A DNA stretch of 64,000 nucleotides from an uncultured Aurantimonas sp. (GTDB lineage Bacteria; Pseudomonadota; Alphaproteobacteria; Rhizobiales; Rhizobiaceae), in the NCBI GenBank assembly GCA_947488615.1, contig CANKZU010000009.1, positions 62,001 to 126,000 of the forward strand. The letters run 5' to 3'. Shown piece by piece: positions 1 to 6,538 of the stretch. The translations under genes and the position numbers were made by a program. How positions within the stretch are numbered: position 1 is the stretch's first letter; the number at the start of each line of letters is the position of its first letter. Below the pieces are notes generated by a model. It made no database searches, was not told where the DNA came from, and saw only the letters and a list, made by a program, of their open reading frames with translations.

Positions 1-617
1 CCTTCGAGACGTTCGACGAAGAGCGGTGCTTCTCGCCAGTCGGGCGGCGGTGGAGCAACATTCACGGTGTCGGCGCGGGCGTCCAGCCCGAGCATCGGGA
101 GTAACGTCGCGATGTAGACGCGGGTCTCGCGTGGCAGCGCGCGGCCGGTGTCCAAATGCTGCCTGTAACGTTCTGGCCCCGCATTGTAAGCCGCGAGAAA
201 GCCGGGCGATCCGAAGCGGTCGTACATCTCCCGCAAGTAGGCCGTGCCGCCGAGGATGTTGTCGCGCGGATCGAACGCATCGCGGCCGAGACGATGGCGG
301 ATGCGCAAGCCGGCCCAGGTTTCGGGCATGATCTGCATCAGCCCCATCGCGCCGGCGCTGGAGACGGCGCGCACGCGGCCCGCGCTTTCGACTTGCATGA
401 CGGCGCGGATCCAGCGCTCGGGAATGCGAAAGCGTTGCGCGGCCTCGGCAATGTGAACGCTATAAGGATCGTGTACTTGCTGCACGGTCGGTGCGCTTTG
501 AGCGATTGTTTCCGTTGGCAGAGCGGCAGCAATCAGAAGACCGGTAAGGAGGGAGAGAGCAACCGACCGGATGGCGCAATGCCATCCGGTGGCGCTGCAA
601 TGGCGAAGCATGCGCAT
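1..617 (-). CDS. Lytic transglycosylase (TrbN/VirB1-like), C-terminus cut by window edge
   Basis: Soluble lytic transglycosylase of the SLT family, expected to open peptidoglycan locally for the conjugation machine. The first ~38 residues hold a hydrophobic stretch (ALSLLTGLLIAAALP) that looks like a signal peptide. The SLT fold follows: catalytic Glu about residue 77 in VMQVESAGR, GLMQIMPETW at about 92-101 and AYNAGPERY at about 143-151. The start is ATG at 617 (a second ATG lies at 611), five bases after the stop of the DUF736 gene, so the genes are probably co-transcribed. The reading frame stays open to base 1, so the C-terminus is missing. Family assignment is secure; the TrbN role is inferred from the neighbouring TraF-type peptidase. 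Confidence 0.88.
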   Translation of the reverse strand, partial: MRMLRHCSATGWHCAIRSVALSLLTGLLIAAALPTETIAQSAPTVQQVHDPYSVHIAEAAQRFRIPERWIRAVMQVESAGRVRAVSSAGAMGLMQIMPETWAGLRIRHRLGRDAFDPRDNILGGTAYLREMYDRFGSPGFLAAYNAGPERYRQHLDTGRALPRETRVYIATLLPMLGLDARADTVNVAPPPPDWREAPLFVERLE

Positions 618-621
618 CGCC

Positions 622-960
622 TCAGCTCTGTTCGCGGCGCTTGGGCGGCCGGTTCCAGGTGAGCAGATAGGTGTCGTTCTCGCTCACCGAGTGGAACAGG
701 TTGGCATGGATCGGATGCGGCAAGGCGGGATCGTCGATCATCAGCGAAACGTAATCTCCGGCCTTCTCGCCGGTGCGTTTCCAACCCGCGCCGATCTCCT
801 GCGCCTGATCTTCCGTGCCGATATGGACGCGGTAGTCGGGCGCGTTCTCGGCGTCGGTTTGCTCGGCCGGAACGAGCGTCAGTTCGGCGTCGAGCGTGAG
901 CGTCTTGAGGTGGCCGCGATAGCCGTCACTGGTGCGGGTGAAGTGTCCGATATGTGCCAT
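622..960 (-). CDS. DUF736 family protein (copy 1)
   Basis: A 112-residue protein with the DUF736 pattern: MAHIGHFTRTSDGYRGHLKT at the N-terminus, a central APDYRVHIG strand, GAGWKRTGEKAGDYVSL, and a C-terminal HANLF...YLLTWNRP. DUF736 proteins are small, all-beta and almost confined to alphaproteobacterial conjugative elements and plasmids; their function is not known. It lies between traF (upstream) and the lytic transglycosylase (downstream, five bases away). A second DUF736 gene lies at 6218-6538; the two share the fold pattern but differ in most residues, so they are old paralogues and not a recent duplication. Confidence 0.88.
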   Translation of the reverse strand: MAHIGHFTRTSDGYRGHLKTLTLDAELTLVPAEQTDAENAPDYRVHIGTEDQAQEIGAGWKRTGEKAGDYVSLMIDDPALPHPIHANLFHSVSENDTYLLTWNRPPKRREQS

Positions 961-1006
961 GGGAATGTCCTTTCGGTTGGCGCTGGAGGGAAGTTCGGCG
1001 TGCCGG

Positions 1007-1552
1007 TCATTGGGTTGCGACGCGCCATCGGTACCGGCCCGAGCCGTCCTCGTCGGTCCACAGCGGGACCGCCGAGCCGATGATGGATGTGGCGGGGATC
1101 GGGCCGAAATAGCGTCCGTCGAGGCTGTTCTCGACGTCCCGGTTCATGAGGAAGAGTTCGTCCGCCGCGATGCGCCGGCAGCCCTGCCAGACGGGCATCG
1201 GTCGGCCGATGGAATCGCGGTGAAGGGCGTCTCCCATCGCCACGCCATCGACGATGATGGTGCGATCGATGCGGCAGACGGTTTGACCCGGAAGCCCCAC
1301 GACGCGTTTCAGAAGCGGGATGTCCGGCGGCAGATAGCCGCGTTCCGACACGAAGCGTTCGAGACGCTCGGGCGGATCGACGGCAACGAGCTGCGGCACG
1401 TCAAGCCGCTCGACTGGCTGCACCTCATAGAACCCGATCGGTGCGGACGGGCTGGCGTTCCAGATGATCCTTGTTGGGAACTCGACGGATGCGGAGGCCG
1501 CAATCGCACCGATCGCAGCAACGCCGAAGAGGAGCAGCGCGTGGCGTTTCAT
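1007..1552 (-). CDS. traF: TraF-type S26 signal peptidase of the conjugative system
   Basis: Inner-membrane serine peptidase of family S26, like RP4 TraF, which cyclises the TrbC pilin. An N-terminal membrane segment (about residues 5-22) is followed by the catalytic Ser36 in SAPIGFYEV and by the catalytic Lys82 in LLKRVVGLPGQ. The C-terminal half has the S26 signature LFLMNRD...SLDGRYFGPIP. Its length of 181 residues is normal for TraF. The stop lies four bases inside the start of-strand DUF2840 gene (1549), so the two are translationally coupled. It implies a P-type (Trb) mating apparatus encoded to the left of the window. The catalytic dyad is seen; the pilin substrate is inferred. Confidence 0.9.
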   Translation of the reverse strand: MKRHALLLFGVAAIGAIAASASVEFPTRIIWNASPSAPIGFYEVQPVERLDVPQLVAVDPPERLERFVSERGYLPPDIPLLKRVVGLPGQTVCRIDRTIIVDGVAMGDALHRDSIGRPMPVWQGCRRIAADELFLMNRDVENSLDGRYFGPIPATSIIGSAVPLWTDEDGSGRYRWRVATQ

Positions 1553-2025
1553 CGGCCGACCCTCCGGCGTTTCAGGAAGGCGGTATGACGGGCCGGGGTG
1601 TAGGGCCGCGACTCAAGGCGCGCGGCCATTCGGTTGTGGACGTGTCGCCAATAGTCCGGTGGAACGTCGGCGGGATCGATGTCGATCGCGTCGATGGCAT
1701 CGATTGCTTGCAACACGCGCTCGACCTTTGGCCAGCCCTCGACGTGCAGGAGGATGTCGCCGCCGGGGCGCACGAAGGGGAGCGTCTGATACGCCTCGCG
1801 GGGTTCTACTGCGCGTACGATGTCGATCCGCGACAGGATCGTGCCGTAGTCGTTGGACTGCCAACGCACGAAGGCGAAAACGCATCCGGGCGCGAAGCTG
1901 ACGATCCTTCGGTGGCGGTCGATGATTCGTTCGCCAGCCTGACGGCCGAAGCGGAGCCAATGCTCGATCTGCTTCTCGATCCAGACCAGTTCGACCTGGG
2001 AATGGTTTGCCGGGAGCGCCGTCAC
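1549..2025 (-). CDS. DUF2840 domain protein
   Basis: A 158-residue protein of the DUF2840 family, found between traF and parA in many alphaproteobacterial ICEs; function unknown. Recognisable segments are VELVWIEKQIEHWLRFG, RRIVSFAPGCVFAFVRW, PGGDILLHVEGWPKVERV and DVPPDYWRHVHNRM. I chose a GTG start at 2025 because it makes a GTGA overlap with the stop of the ribbon-helix-helix gene (2022), matching the coupled layout of its neighbours; the frame is open further upstream but that stretch overlaps the other gene. Charged and soluble, with no membrane segment. Confidence 0.82.
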   Translation of the reverse strand: MTALPANHSQVELVWIEKQIEHWLRFGRQAGERIIDRHRRIVSFAPGCVFAFVRWQSNDYGTILSRIDIVRAVEPREAYQTLPFVRPGGDILLHVEGWPKVERVLQAIDAIDAIDIDPADVPPDYWRHVHNRMAARLESRPYTPARHTAFLKRRRVGR

Positions 2026-2276
2026 TGTGGCTCTCCACTGCTTTCCGGATATTTGCGGGCAAGCAGGTCGCGCAGCATCTCGGCAACGGTGATGCCGCGC
2101 TGGAAAGCCGCGATCTTGATGCGTCCGCGTAGCTCCGGCGTGATGTCGACGGTCAGTCGGGCCGTGTAGTTTGCGTTCCCCTGGCAGCGCTTCGATGGGC
2201 GGTTTGCCTGCTTCACCCAGTCGTCGGGCGCGCTCGGCCGGGCTGCGAACTTCTTGTCGGCATCGTTGCGTTTCAT
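2022..2276 (-). CDS. Ribbon-helix-helix DNA-binding protein (partition-associated)
   Basis: An 84-residue protein with a basic, disordered N-terminus (residues 1-35) followed by a ribbon-helix-helix fold: strand YTARLTVDITPEL, then helices RGRIKIAAFQRGITV and AEMLRDLLARKYPE. Such proteins often act as the centromere-binding partner of a ParA ATPase or as a repressor of the partition operon. It sits directly downstream of parA: its ATG overlaps the parA stop by four bases. That pairing suggests a small ParA/RHH partition system for the circular, replicating form of the ICE. This is separate from the large ParB-like protein at 16956-19064. DNA target not known. Confidence 0.8.
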   Translation of the reverse strand: MKRNDADKKFAARPSAPDDWVKQANRPSKRCQGNANYTARLTVDITPELRGRIKIAAFQRGITVAEMLRDLLARKYPESSGEPQ

Positions 2277-2911
2277 GGTGCGAGCCTCGCGACTCCCGCG
2301 GCGAAGGCGGTGACCTCGGTTGCTGCCAGCCCGTCAGCGTTGGCGTCGAAGACGAGGCGGCCGGTCTGCGCGGTCTTCGCGAAAACGACACGCTGGCCTA
2401 TCGTGGCGGCGAGAACCGGCGGATCGTGGTCGGTTAGCGCGTCGGCGGTTTCCCGCGCGATGATCGTGCGGGCCGCGCATCGGTTAAGCACGAAACGGGC
2501 GGTAAGCTCGGAGCGATAGATGCGCGCCTCTTCGATCAGCGCGAGCATCTCGGCCGATGCCCAGCCATCGAAGGGAGACGGTTGCACGGGCACCAGGACG
2601 AGATCGGCTGCGAGCAGCGCCGAGCGCATCAGCCCCGCAATGCGCGGCGGACCGTCGATGACGATGTGATCGAGGTCTTTGGCGAGCTCGGGCGCTTCAC
2701 GGTGCAACGTGTCGCGCGCGAGGCCGACAACACCAAAGCTACGGGGCAAGCCTTCTCTGGATCGCAGCTCCGACCAATCGAGTGCCGAACCCTGCGGGTC
2801 CGCATCGATCACCGTCACACGTTGTCCCTGCCGCGCCCATGCACCGGCAAGGTGCAAGGCGAGCGTCGTCTTGCCGACACCGCCCTTTTGGTTGAGCAGC
2901 GCCACGATCAT
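2273..2911 (-). CDS. parA: ParA family partition ATPase
   Basis: A 212-residue ParA/MinD-type ATPase. The deviant Walker A motif QKGGVGKTT (residues 8-16) is followed by DADPQGSALDW (Walker A', about 39-49) and by VIDGPPRIAGL (Walker B). There is no N-terminal DNA-binding extension, so it belongs to the short class that pairs with a ribbon-helix-helix protein, which is indeed the next gene. I start it at ATG 2911, where the conserved core begins; a longer reading to 3013 is open but only covers the repA 3' end. The start overlaps the repA stop (2908), so repA-parA-RHH forms one coupled replication and partition unit. Confidence 0.9.
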   Translation of the reverse strand: MIVALLNQKGGVGKTTLALHLAGAWARQGQRVTVIDADPQGSALDWSELRSREGLPRSFGVVGLARDTLHREAPELAKDLDHIVIDGPPRIAGLMRSALLAADLVLVPVQPSPFDGWASAEMLALIEEARIYRSELTARFVLNRCAARTIIARETADALTDHDPPVLAATIGQRVVFAKTAQTGRLVFDANADGLAATEVTAFAAGVARLAP

Positions 2912-3999
2912 CGCCCCGTTCCCGGAGAGGAGCCTGAATGACGGTACGGATACGTTTCGGCGGCTCGGGTTTCCTCCGCCTCGGGCGGGTTTTCCACATC
3001 CCCACGCGCACAACAGGAGTTAGATTCTGGGTTAGAGTCTAAGTTAAGGGCGCGATTTCCGGTTTTATCTTCGGACGTTAGGCCCGGTTTCGGTTCCCGA
3101 TAGCACGACACCCCGGTTCCCGATGGCACGATAGGCCGGGTTCCCGATAGCACGAGGCCGTCAACATCTTGTCCACAGGGCGCAGGCTCGAAGGCGAGCA
3201 AGGTCTTGCCGCCGATCTCGACCTCGATCGACAGGATGTATCCGGGGAGCGGCTGGCGGCGGACAATGTCGCGCAGTTCGAAGGCGAAGCGCTTGAAAGG
3301 CGAGAGGCTGCCGGATTTTAGATAAAGATGGCGGAACTCGAACCGCCAGCCGCCGCGCTGCTTTCCGCCATGCTTGCGCACGATGCGGTAGAGCCAGCGG
3401 TCAAAGCCTCCCGTGAGGGAAAAGTAGGCGCGGTCGATGGTGAGGATCAGCGCATCGTCGAGAACAGCGCTGTAGAACCAGTCCGGCACGATCAACTCGA
3501 TGCCGGCAGGGTTGCCGCGATGGTCGGTGTGCTCCACCCATTCGTTGATCCAGGAGAAGCGGTGGCGCCGTCCCGACGCCGGCTGGCGGATGGTCGTCGC
3601 CACGGTTGTCGATTGCAGCCGGTCGAGCGCGGCCTTGAGGCGCTGGTAGTCACGTGAACTGACGCCGCGGCCGATGAAGGTGAGAATCTCGTAAGGTGTC
3701 GCCGCCATAAGGCGCGAGGTGCGCAGGCCCGCGTCGCGCGCTTCGACGAGCTGGCTTGCGGCCCAGATCAGGATGTCGGCATCCCAGATCGTCGCCATGC
3801 CGTGCTCGGGCACGGCTTCGACCCGGATCACGACATTCGCGACGTCATATTCGATCGGTTTGACGCGGTGCGATTTCGACAGACTGAAGAAGGGATAAGC
3901 CATTAGATCCTGCGCATCGCGCGGGGCAGGATCGGCGGCGGTAGCGCGGAAGAGTTCCAACTGCGCGCGTTCGGACGGTGTCGGACTTTTTCGGGACAT
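2908..3999 (-). CDS. repA: RepA-type replication initiator
   Basis: A 363-residue replication initiator of the plasmid RepA (RPA, PF10134-like) family. Hallmarks are the N-terminal LMAYPFFSLSKSHRVKPIEY (about 33-52), ADILIWAASQLVEARDAG, TPYEILTFIGRGVS, RLKAALDRLQSTTV, the ISWINEW-like segment, VPDWFYSAVLDD, and GGFDRWLYRIVRKHGG. It should bind an origin and let the excised ICE replicate. The last ~80 residues are low-complexity and coincide with DNA repeats at 2990-3177 that look like an origin, so this tail may be shaped by DNA function more than by protein function. It heads the repA-parA-RHH-DUF2840-traF run. Family call secure; replication in the host is inferred. Confidence 0.88.
   Translation of the reverse strand: MSRKSPTPSERAQLELFRATAADPAPRDAQDLMAYPFFSLSKSHRVKPIEYDVANVVIRVEAVPEHGMATIWDADILIWAASQLVEARDAGLRTSRLMAATPYEILTFIGRGVSSRDYQRLKAALDRLQSTTVATTIRQPASGRRHRFSWINEWVEHTDHRGNPAGIELIVPDWFYSAVLDDALILTIDRAYFSLTGGFDRWLYRIVRKHGGKQRGGWRFEFRHLYLKSGSLSPFKRFAFELRDIVRRQPLPGYILSIEVEIGGKTLLAFEPAPCGQDVDGLVLSGTRPIVPSGTGVSCYREPKPGLTSEDKTGNRALNLDSNPESNSCCARGDVENPPEAEETRAAETYPYRHSGSSPGTGR
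2990..3177. other. Putative oriV (iterons, 12-mers, DnaA boxes) inside the 3' end of repA
   Basis: Three 17-bp direct repeats, ggttcccgatagcacga, lie at 3092-3108, 3115-3131 and 3139-3155 with 23- and 24-bp spacing. The middle copy differs at one base. Beside them are two 12-bp A/T-richer repeats starting gttaga (3019-3030 and 3031-3042) and a partial third from 3043. A TTTTCCACA sequence at 2990-2998 fits the DnaA-box consensus and TTGTCCACA at 3169-3177 is one base away. The 17-mers fall in different codon frames of repA, so they are DNA repeats and not a protein repeat. Together this is the usual anatomy of an iteron-type origin. Seen: repeats and spacing. Inferred: origin function. Confidence 0.65.
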
Positions 4000-4019
4000 G
4001 ATGGAAACGGCCGAAGAGG

Positions 4020-4298
4020 TCAGTGCGAGCCGCCACTTGCGGCAGGCTCATCGTCGTCATGACGTTTGGCTGGCAGGACCGATCCGCGCGGATCGGAGGT
4101 CGATGTGACCATGCCGCGATCGGCCCAGGCCTGCAGGTCCTCGATCGCGTAGACGACGCGCCCGCCGAGCTTGCGATAGGCGGGGCCGGTCCCGTAGGTG
4201 CGATGCTTTTCGAGTGTGCGACCGGACAGGCTAAGAAAACGCGCCGCTTCCGGGGTCCTGAGAAATCGCGGTGGGAGGTCGACGGCGTTTGCGGACAT
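4020..4298 (-). CDS. AlpA-like helix-turn-helix protein (candidate excision factor)
   Basis: A 92-residue protein with a winged helix-turn-helix of the AlpA/MerR excisionase type: PRFLRTPEAARFLSLSGRTL, then EKHRTYGTGPAYRKLGG, and the wing RVVYAIEDLQAWAD. The start is ATG 4298. It ends 20 bases before repA and lies just downstream of the FseA-like gene. In the Mesorhizobium symbiosis island FseA activates the recombination directionality factor RdfS, which is also a small HTH protein. By fold and position this gene is a candidate for that role, but it could equally be a repressor of repA. The C-terminal 25 residues are acidic and histidine-rich. Confidence 0.72.
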   Translation of the reverse strand: MSANAVDLPPRFLRTPEAARFLSLSGRTLEKHRTYGTGPAYRKLGGRVVYAIEDLQAWADRGMVTSTSDPRGSVLPAKRHDDDEPAASGGSH

Positions 4299-4479
4299 GA
4301 GCGAGCCTTTCGTGGGTTGCGTGAGGCCGCTGGCGGAGAGCGGCGGATCACGGCCACGATGGCGGAGCCTGTCGTGCAATCGCAGGTGCGAAGATCAGGT
4401 GGGCGAATTCGCACCGCCCTAGGGCGACGTCGCACGGGCGATATCAAGCACGTCGACAAATGGTGCTGGATCGGAAGAT

Positions 4480-5088
4480 CTATACGGTTCGGCGAGTGCG
4501 TAGAAGATTGCGATAGCCGCCGTCGATCATGGCTGTGCCGTCCCGCAACAGGCGCATGGTCGCGTAGCGCAGCGAGGACTCATGCCAGAGTTCAGCTTCG
4601 ACACGCCGTCTGCCAAAGATCACTTCGGCGATCTCGCGTTGCGATGCATGGGCAGCCTTGCCGTCCACTGCGCGCATCATCTGGCGCAGGCGCAGGCGGC
4701 GCTGTTTGGTCAAGCGTGTGTCGGGAATCGGACGATCTTCCGCCAGCCGCCAGAGCCGTTCCGACGCGGCGAACCTATCGCCAGCCGATCCGTCGAGTGG
4801 CACGATGGCTGACACGGGTTCGTCGATACGCGATTGCCCGAGCAACACGGCATAGGCGACGCCGCGGCCGCTCCTTTGAGCGATGTAGAGACCGTCCGAT
4901 GCGCGGCGCAGTTCACCGGGCTGCAGTATCGTCGTTCGCGCAGTTTCGGTGGGAAAACTAGGTCGGAACGTCGCGAGCAGCACGACGCTCGCGTTCACCT
5001 CCGGCGCCCAGAAGATTGTGGTGTCGCGCGCCGTATGCCTCGGTGCTGTTGCGAAATCGCAACCCCCAGTGCCGCCGACACGCATCAT
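4480..5088 (-). CDS. fseA: DUF2285 protein: C-terminal part of an FseA-like activator
   Basis: This frame carries the DUF2285 helix-turn-helix domain in its last ~90 residues (RLWRLAEDRPIPDTRL, RQMMRAVDGKAAHAS, QREIAEVIFG, ELWHESSLRYATMRLLRDG). The first ~110 residues hold the usual TTIFWAPEVNASVVLLA segment. Taken alone it would start at ATG 5088, but homologous proteins have a DUF6499 domain in front, and that domain is found here in the overlapping +1 frame. I therefore read it as the second part of a protein made by a ribosomal +1 shift at 5053-5056. The joined protein would have about 254 residues. Known from ICEMlSym(R7A): the FseA made this way activates ICE excision genes. Confidence 0.78.
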   Translation of the reverse strand: MMRVGGTGGCDFATAPRHTARDTTIFWAPEVNASVVLLATFRPSFPTETARTTILQPGELRRASDGLYIAQRSGRGVAYAVLLGQSRIDEPVSAIVPLDGSAGDRFAASERLWRLAEDRPIPDTRLTKQRRLRLRQMMRAVDGKAAHASQREIAEVIFGRRRVEAELWHESSLRYATMRLLRDGTAMIDGGYRNLLRTRRTV

Positions 5089-5245
5089 CTTTGGCCGTGT
5101 CGGGGGCGGGTTGGGTCAGGAGCTTGCCGAATTCGGCTTTGTAGGTCGGATTGCGGCGCAGGCATTCCCATGCGAGACCCTCGGTGTCGAGATCGTCGAA
5201 ATAGGTATAGGCCGCATCGTCTCGCCAATGTGAAGTATCGGGCAC
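4958..5245 (-). CDS. fseA: DUF6499 protein: N-terminal part of an FseA-like activator
   Basis: About 60 residues match the DUF6499 transcriptional-regulator domain: VPDTSHWRDDAAYTYFDDLD, GLAWECLRRNPTYKAEF and HWGLRF. After GLRF the frame loses family resemblance and runs on as a basic tail to a stop at 4958, while the family resemblance continues in the frame of the DUF2285 gene. I chose GTG 5245 as start because it follows a strong GGAGGAGAGGAAG ribosome-binding sequence; a TTG at 5260 lies inside that sequence. Overlap with the DUF2285 frame is 131 bases. Either this is a programmed frameshift gene like msi172/msi171 of the Mesorhizobium loti R7A island, or a plain mutation; conserved layout favours the first. 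Confidence 0.78.
   Translation of the reverse strand: MPDTSHWRDDAAYTYFDDLDTEGLAWECLRRNPTYKAEFGKLLTQPAPDTAKDDACRRHWGLRFRNSTEAYGARHHNLLGAGGERERRAARDVPT
5053..5056 (-). promoter_or_regulatory. Putative +1 frameshift site (CGA TTT C GCA) joining the two fseA frames
   Basis: On the minus strand the DUF6499 frame reads TTG CGA TTT CGC. Skipping one base after TTT gives TTG CGA TTT C GCA ACA GCA, which enters the DUF2285 frame exactly after the conserved GLRF. The phenylalanine tRNA on TTT can re-pair with TTC one base ahead, and TTC is its better codon, a favourable +1 slip. The shift point is inferred from where family similarity changes frame; peptide evidence is absent. Confidence 0.6.
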
Positions 5246-5370
5246 CTTCCTCTCCTCCAAAGACTTGCAGGCGCGGTGCGCGCGTAAGTATCCATGATTG
5301 CGACGAAATCGGCTGGCGGGAAGCGTTGGGGCGGCACAGAGCGATGCCGGTGCGGCATCGCCAGTGTGTA

Positions 5371-5634
5371 TCAGTGCTGGTTTCCGCGTAGGAGTTCGCG
5401 ATAGCCGTGCTCGGTCATCCAGCGTGCGCGAGCCAAATGGGCCGCGTGGACCCGACGAGCCCGCTCCGGATCGTTGTCGGGATCAATAGCGAACAGGACG
5501 GAGACGACTTCACGCCAGTCCGCGCCGTCCGCCTCGGCGTCCAGAATACGCATGTAGAGTTTGATATGGGCCCGATCGTAGTCCGTCAGTGTCGCGATAT
5601 CGGGCGGTTCGTCGAGATAATCTTTGTTGCTCAT
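5371..5634 (-). CDS. qseM: QseM-like DUF2285 protein (candidate antiactivator)
   Basis: An 87-residue stand-alone DUF2285 protein: DEPPDIATLTDYDRAHIKLY, MRILDAEADGADWREV, FAIDPDNDPERARRVHAAHL and a C-terminal ARARWMTEHGYRELL. This is the compact form that in the Mesorhizobium R7A symbiosis island (QseM) binds and blocks both TraR and FseA. The start ATG 5634 follows a GGGGGAAGG ribosome-binding sequence. It lies directly upstream of the split fseA, on the same strand, separated by about 125 bases. A GCCGC-N7-GCGGC inverted repeat at 5650-5666 sits just before the start. Antiactivator role is inferred from family and context; no luxI or luxR homologue is in the window. Confidence 0.75.
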   Translation of the reverse strand: MSNKDYLDEPPDIATLTDYDRAHIKLYMRILDAEADGADWREVVSVLFAIDPDNDPERARRVHAAHLARARWMTEHGYRELLRGNQH

Positions 5635-5769
5635 AGCCTTCCCCCAGCCGCCACGATAGCGGCACTTTCGTCGGCTGTTAACCATATCGGGATTGGAGAA
5701 GCGCTGTAGAGTGCGCCGCGGCATTGGGTGATGGCGTCAGGGCATCGGCGCGGCGCGAACGACCCCTTT

Positions 5770-6024
5770 TCAGACCGGTTCCGTGTTCTTCCCGCGAGCA
5801 TCGACGATCATCACTCCTTCGCCCTGATCAGAGGTCAGGAAGACGATGCCGGCTCCTTCGAGCGTGCGGCGCACTTGGTCGGTGGTCGACTCGAAGACCT
5901 TCAAGTTGTTTTGCGACTCGAGGCGCTTCAAGGCGGTCAGCGATACCAGGGCGCGTTCAGCGAGCGTCTCCTGCGTCCAGCCAAGCAACGCGCGCGCGGC
6001 CCGCGTTTGTCGGGCGGTGATCAT
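5770..6024 (-). CDS. XRE-family transcriptional regulator
   Basis: An 84-residue protein with a Cro/C1-type helix-turn-helix in residues 3-55 (TARQTRAARALLGWTQETLA, ERALVSLTALKRLES) and a short C-terminal strand region (EGAGIVFLTSDQGEGVMIVD) common to small alphaproteobacterial XRE regulators. The start ATG 6024 has a near-perfect Shine-Dalgarno, AGGAGGTGAT, nine bases upstream. Start codon and Shine-Dalgarno both lie inside a perfect 20-bp palindrome (6016-6035), a likely autoregulatory operator. It is upstream of the qseM-like gene, where the R7A island has the controller QseC; equivalence is possible but unproven, since this gene runs in the same direction as qseM. Confidence 0.82.
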   Translation of the reverse strand: MITARQTRAARALLGWTQETLAERALVSLTALKRLESQNNLKVFESTTDQVRRTLEGAGIVFLTSDQGEGVMIVDARGKNTEPV

Positions 6025-6035
6025 GCATGATCACC
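6016..6035. promoter_or_regulatory. Perfect 20-bp palindrome over the XRE start codon and Shine-Dalgarno
   Basis: GGTGATCATGCATGATCACC is its own reverse complement across all 20 bases. It covers the start codon of the XRE gene and half of its Shine-Dalgarno. It could be a repressor operator, an RNA hairpin that hides the start, or both. The inverted repeat is directly seen; autoregulation is inferred. Confidence 0.7.
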
Positions 6036-6177
6036 TCCTACAGACACGAATGCGCACGCCAGTACTACGGCTATAATAGTCGTTCTTGGCGCGTTTGGCG
6101 AGCAAATTTGTGAGGAAGAGCGGCCGTTTGCGTGCGAGGCAGCGATCTGATTCGGTCGCGTTGAAGACGGAAATATT

Positions 6178-6202
6178 CCCCGCCCGGATGATCCGGGCGG
6201 GG
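6178..6202 (-). terminator. Hairpin terminator after the second DUF736 gene
   Basis: Perfect 12-bp arms CCCCGCCCGGAT and ATCCGGGCGGGG around a single base, 15 bases past the DUF736 stop. On the minus strand it is followed by GAATATTTCC, a weak T-tract. It would separate DUF736 from the XRE control block. Confidence 0.6.
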
Positions 6203-6217
6203 CGTTGTGCTGGGGGC

Positions 6218-6538
6218 TCAGTCGCCGTTGCGGCGGCTTGGGCGGGACCAGATGAGGCTGTAGCCGTCGTCTTCATCGTCGAAGAGGTTGGCGTAGATCG
6301 GGGCGGTGAAGCTCGGATCGTCCAGCTTGAGGCCGAGGTAGTCGCGACCCTCGTTCGAGGTCTTCGACCAGGCGGCCCCGATCTCGGCGCGGCCGACCAG
6401 GACGCGGTGGCTGGGAGCGTTCTCGCTGGTCTGGTTGGTTTCGGGGACGATGCGGACGTTCTTGGCCTGCACGTTGAGGGTGACGATTTCGCCGGTGAAT
6501 TCGTTGCCGGACTTCTTGAAGGTGCCGATGGTTGCCAT
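6218..6538 (-). CDS. DUF736 family protein (copy 2)
   Basis: A 106-residue DUF736 protein: MATIGTFKKSGNEFTGEIVT, VQAKNVRIVPE, SENAPSHRVLVGRAEIGAAW, GRDYLGLKLDDPSFTAPIYA and NLFDDEDDGYSLIWSRP. A GGAGAA ribosome-binding sequence precedes ATG 6538. It stands alone, with a hairpin terminator after it and a long non-coding leader (6539-7121) before it that holds a repeat shared with the DUF2493 gene. This is the more typical DUF736 form; copy 1 at 622-960 is more divergent and part of the traF run. Molecular function unknown. Confidence 0.9.
   Translation of the reverse strand: MATIGTFKKSGNEFTGEIVTLNVQAKNVRIVPETNQTSENAPSHRVLVGRAEIGAAWSKTSNEGRDYLGLKLDDPSFTAPIYANLFDDEDDGYSLIWSRPSRRNGD

Noticed and set aside
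3092..3155. Repeats read as a protein repeat at the C-terminus of RepA
   Set aside because: The three copies fall in different codon frames, so the repeat exists in DNA and not in the protein.
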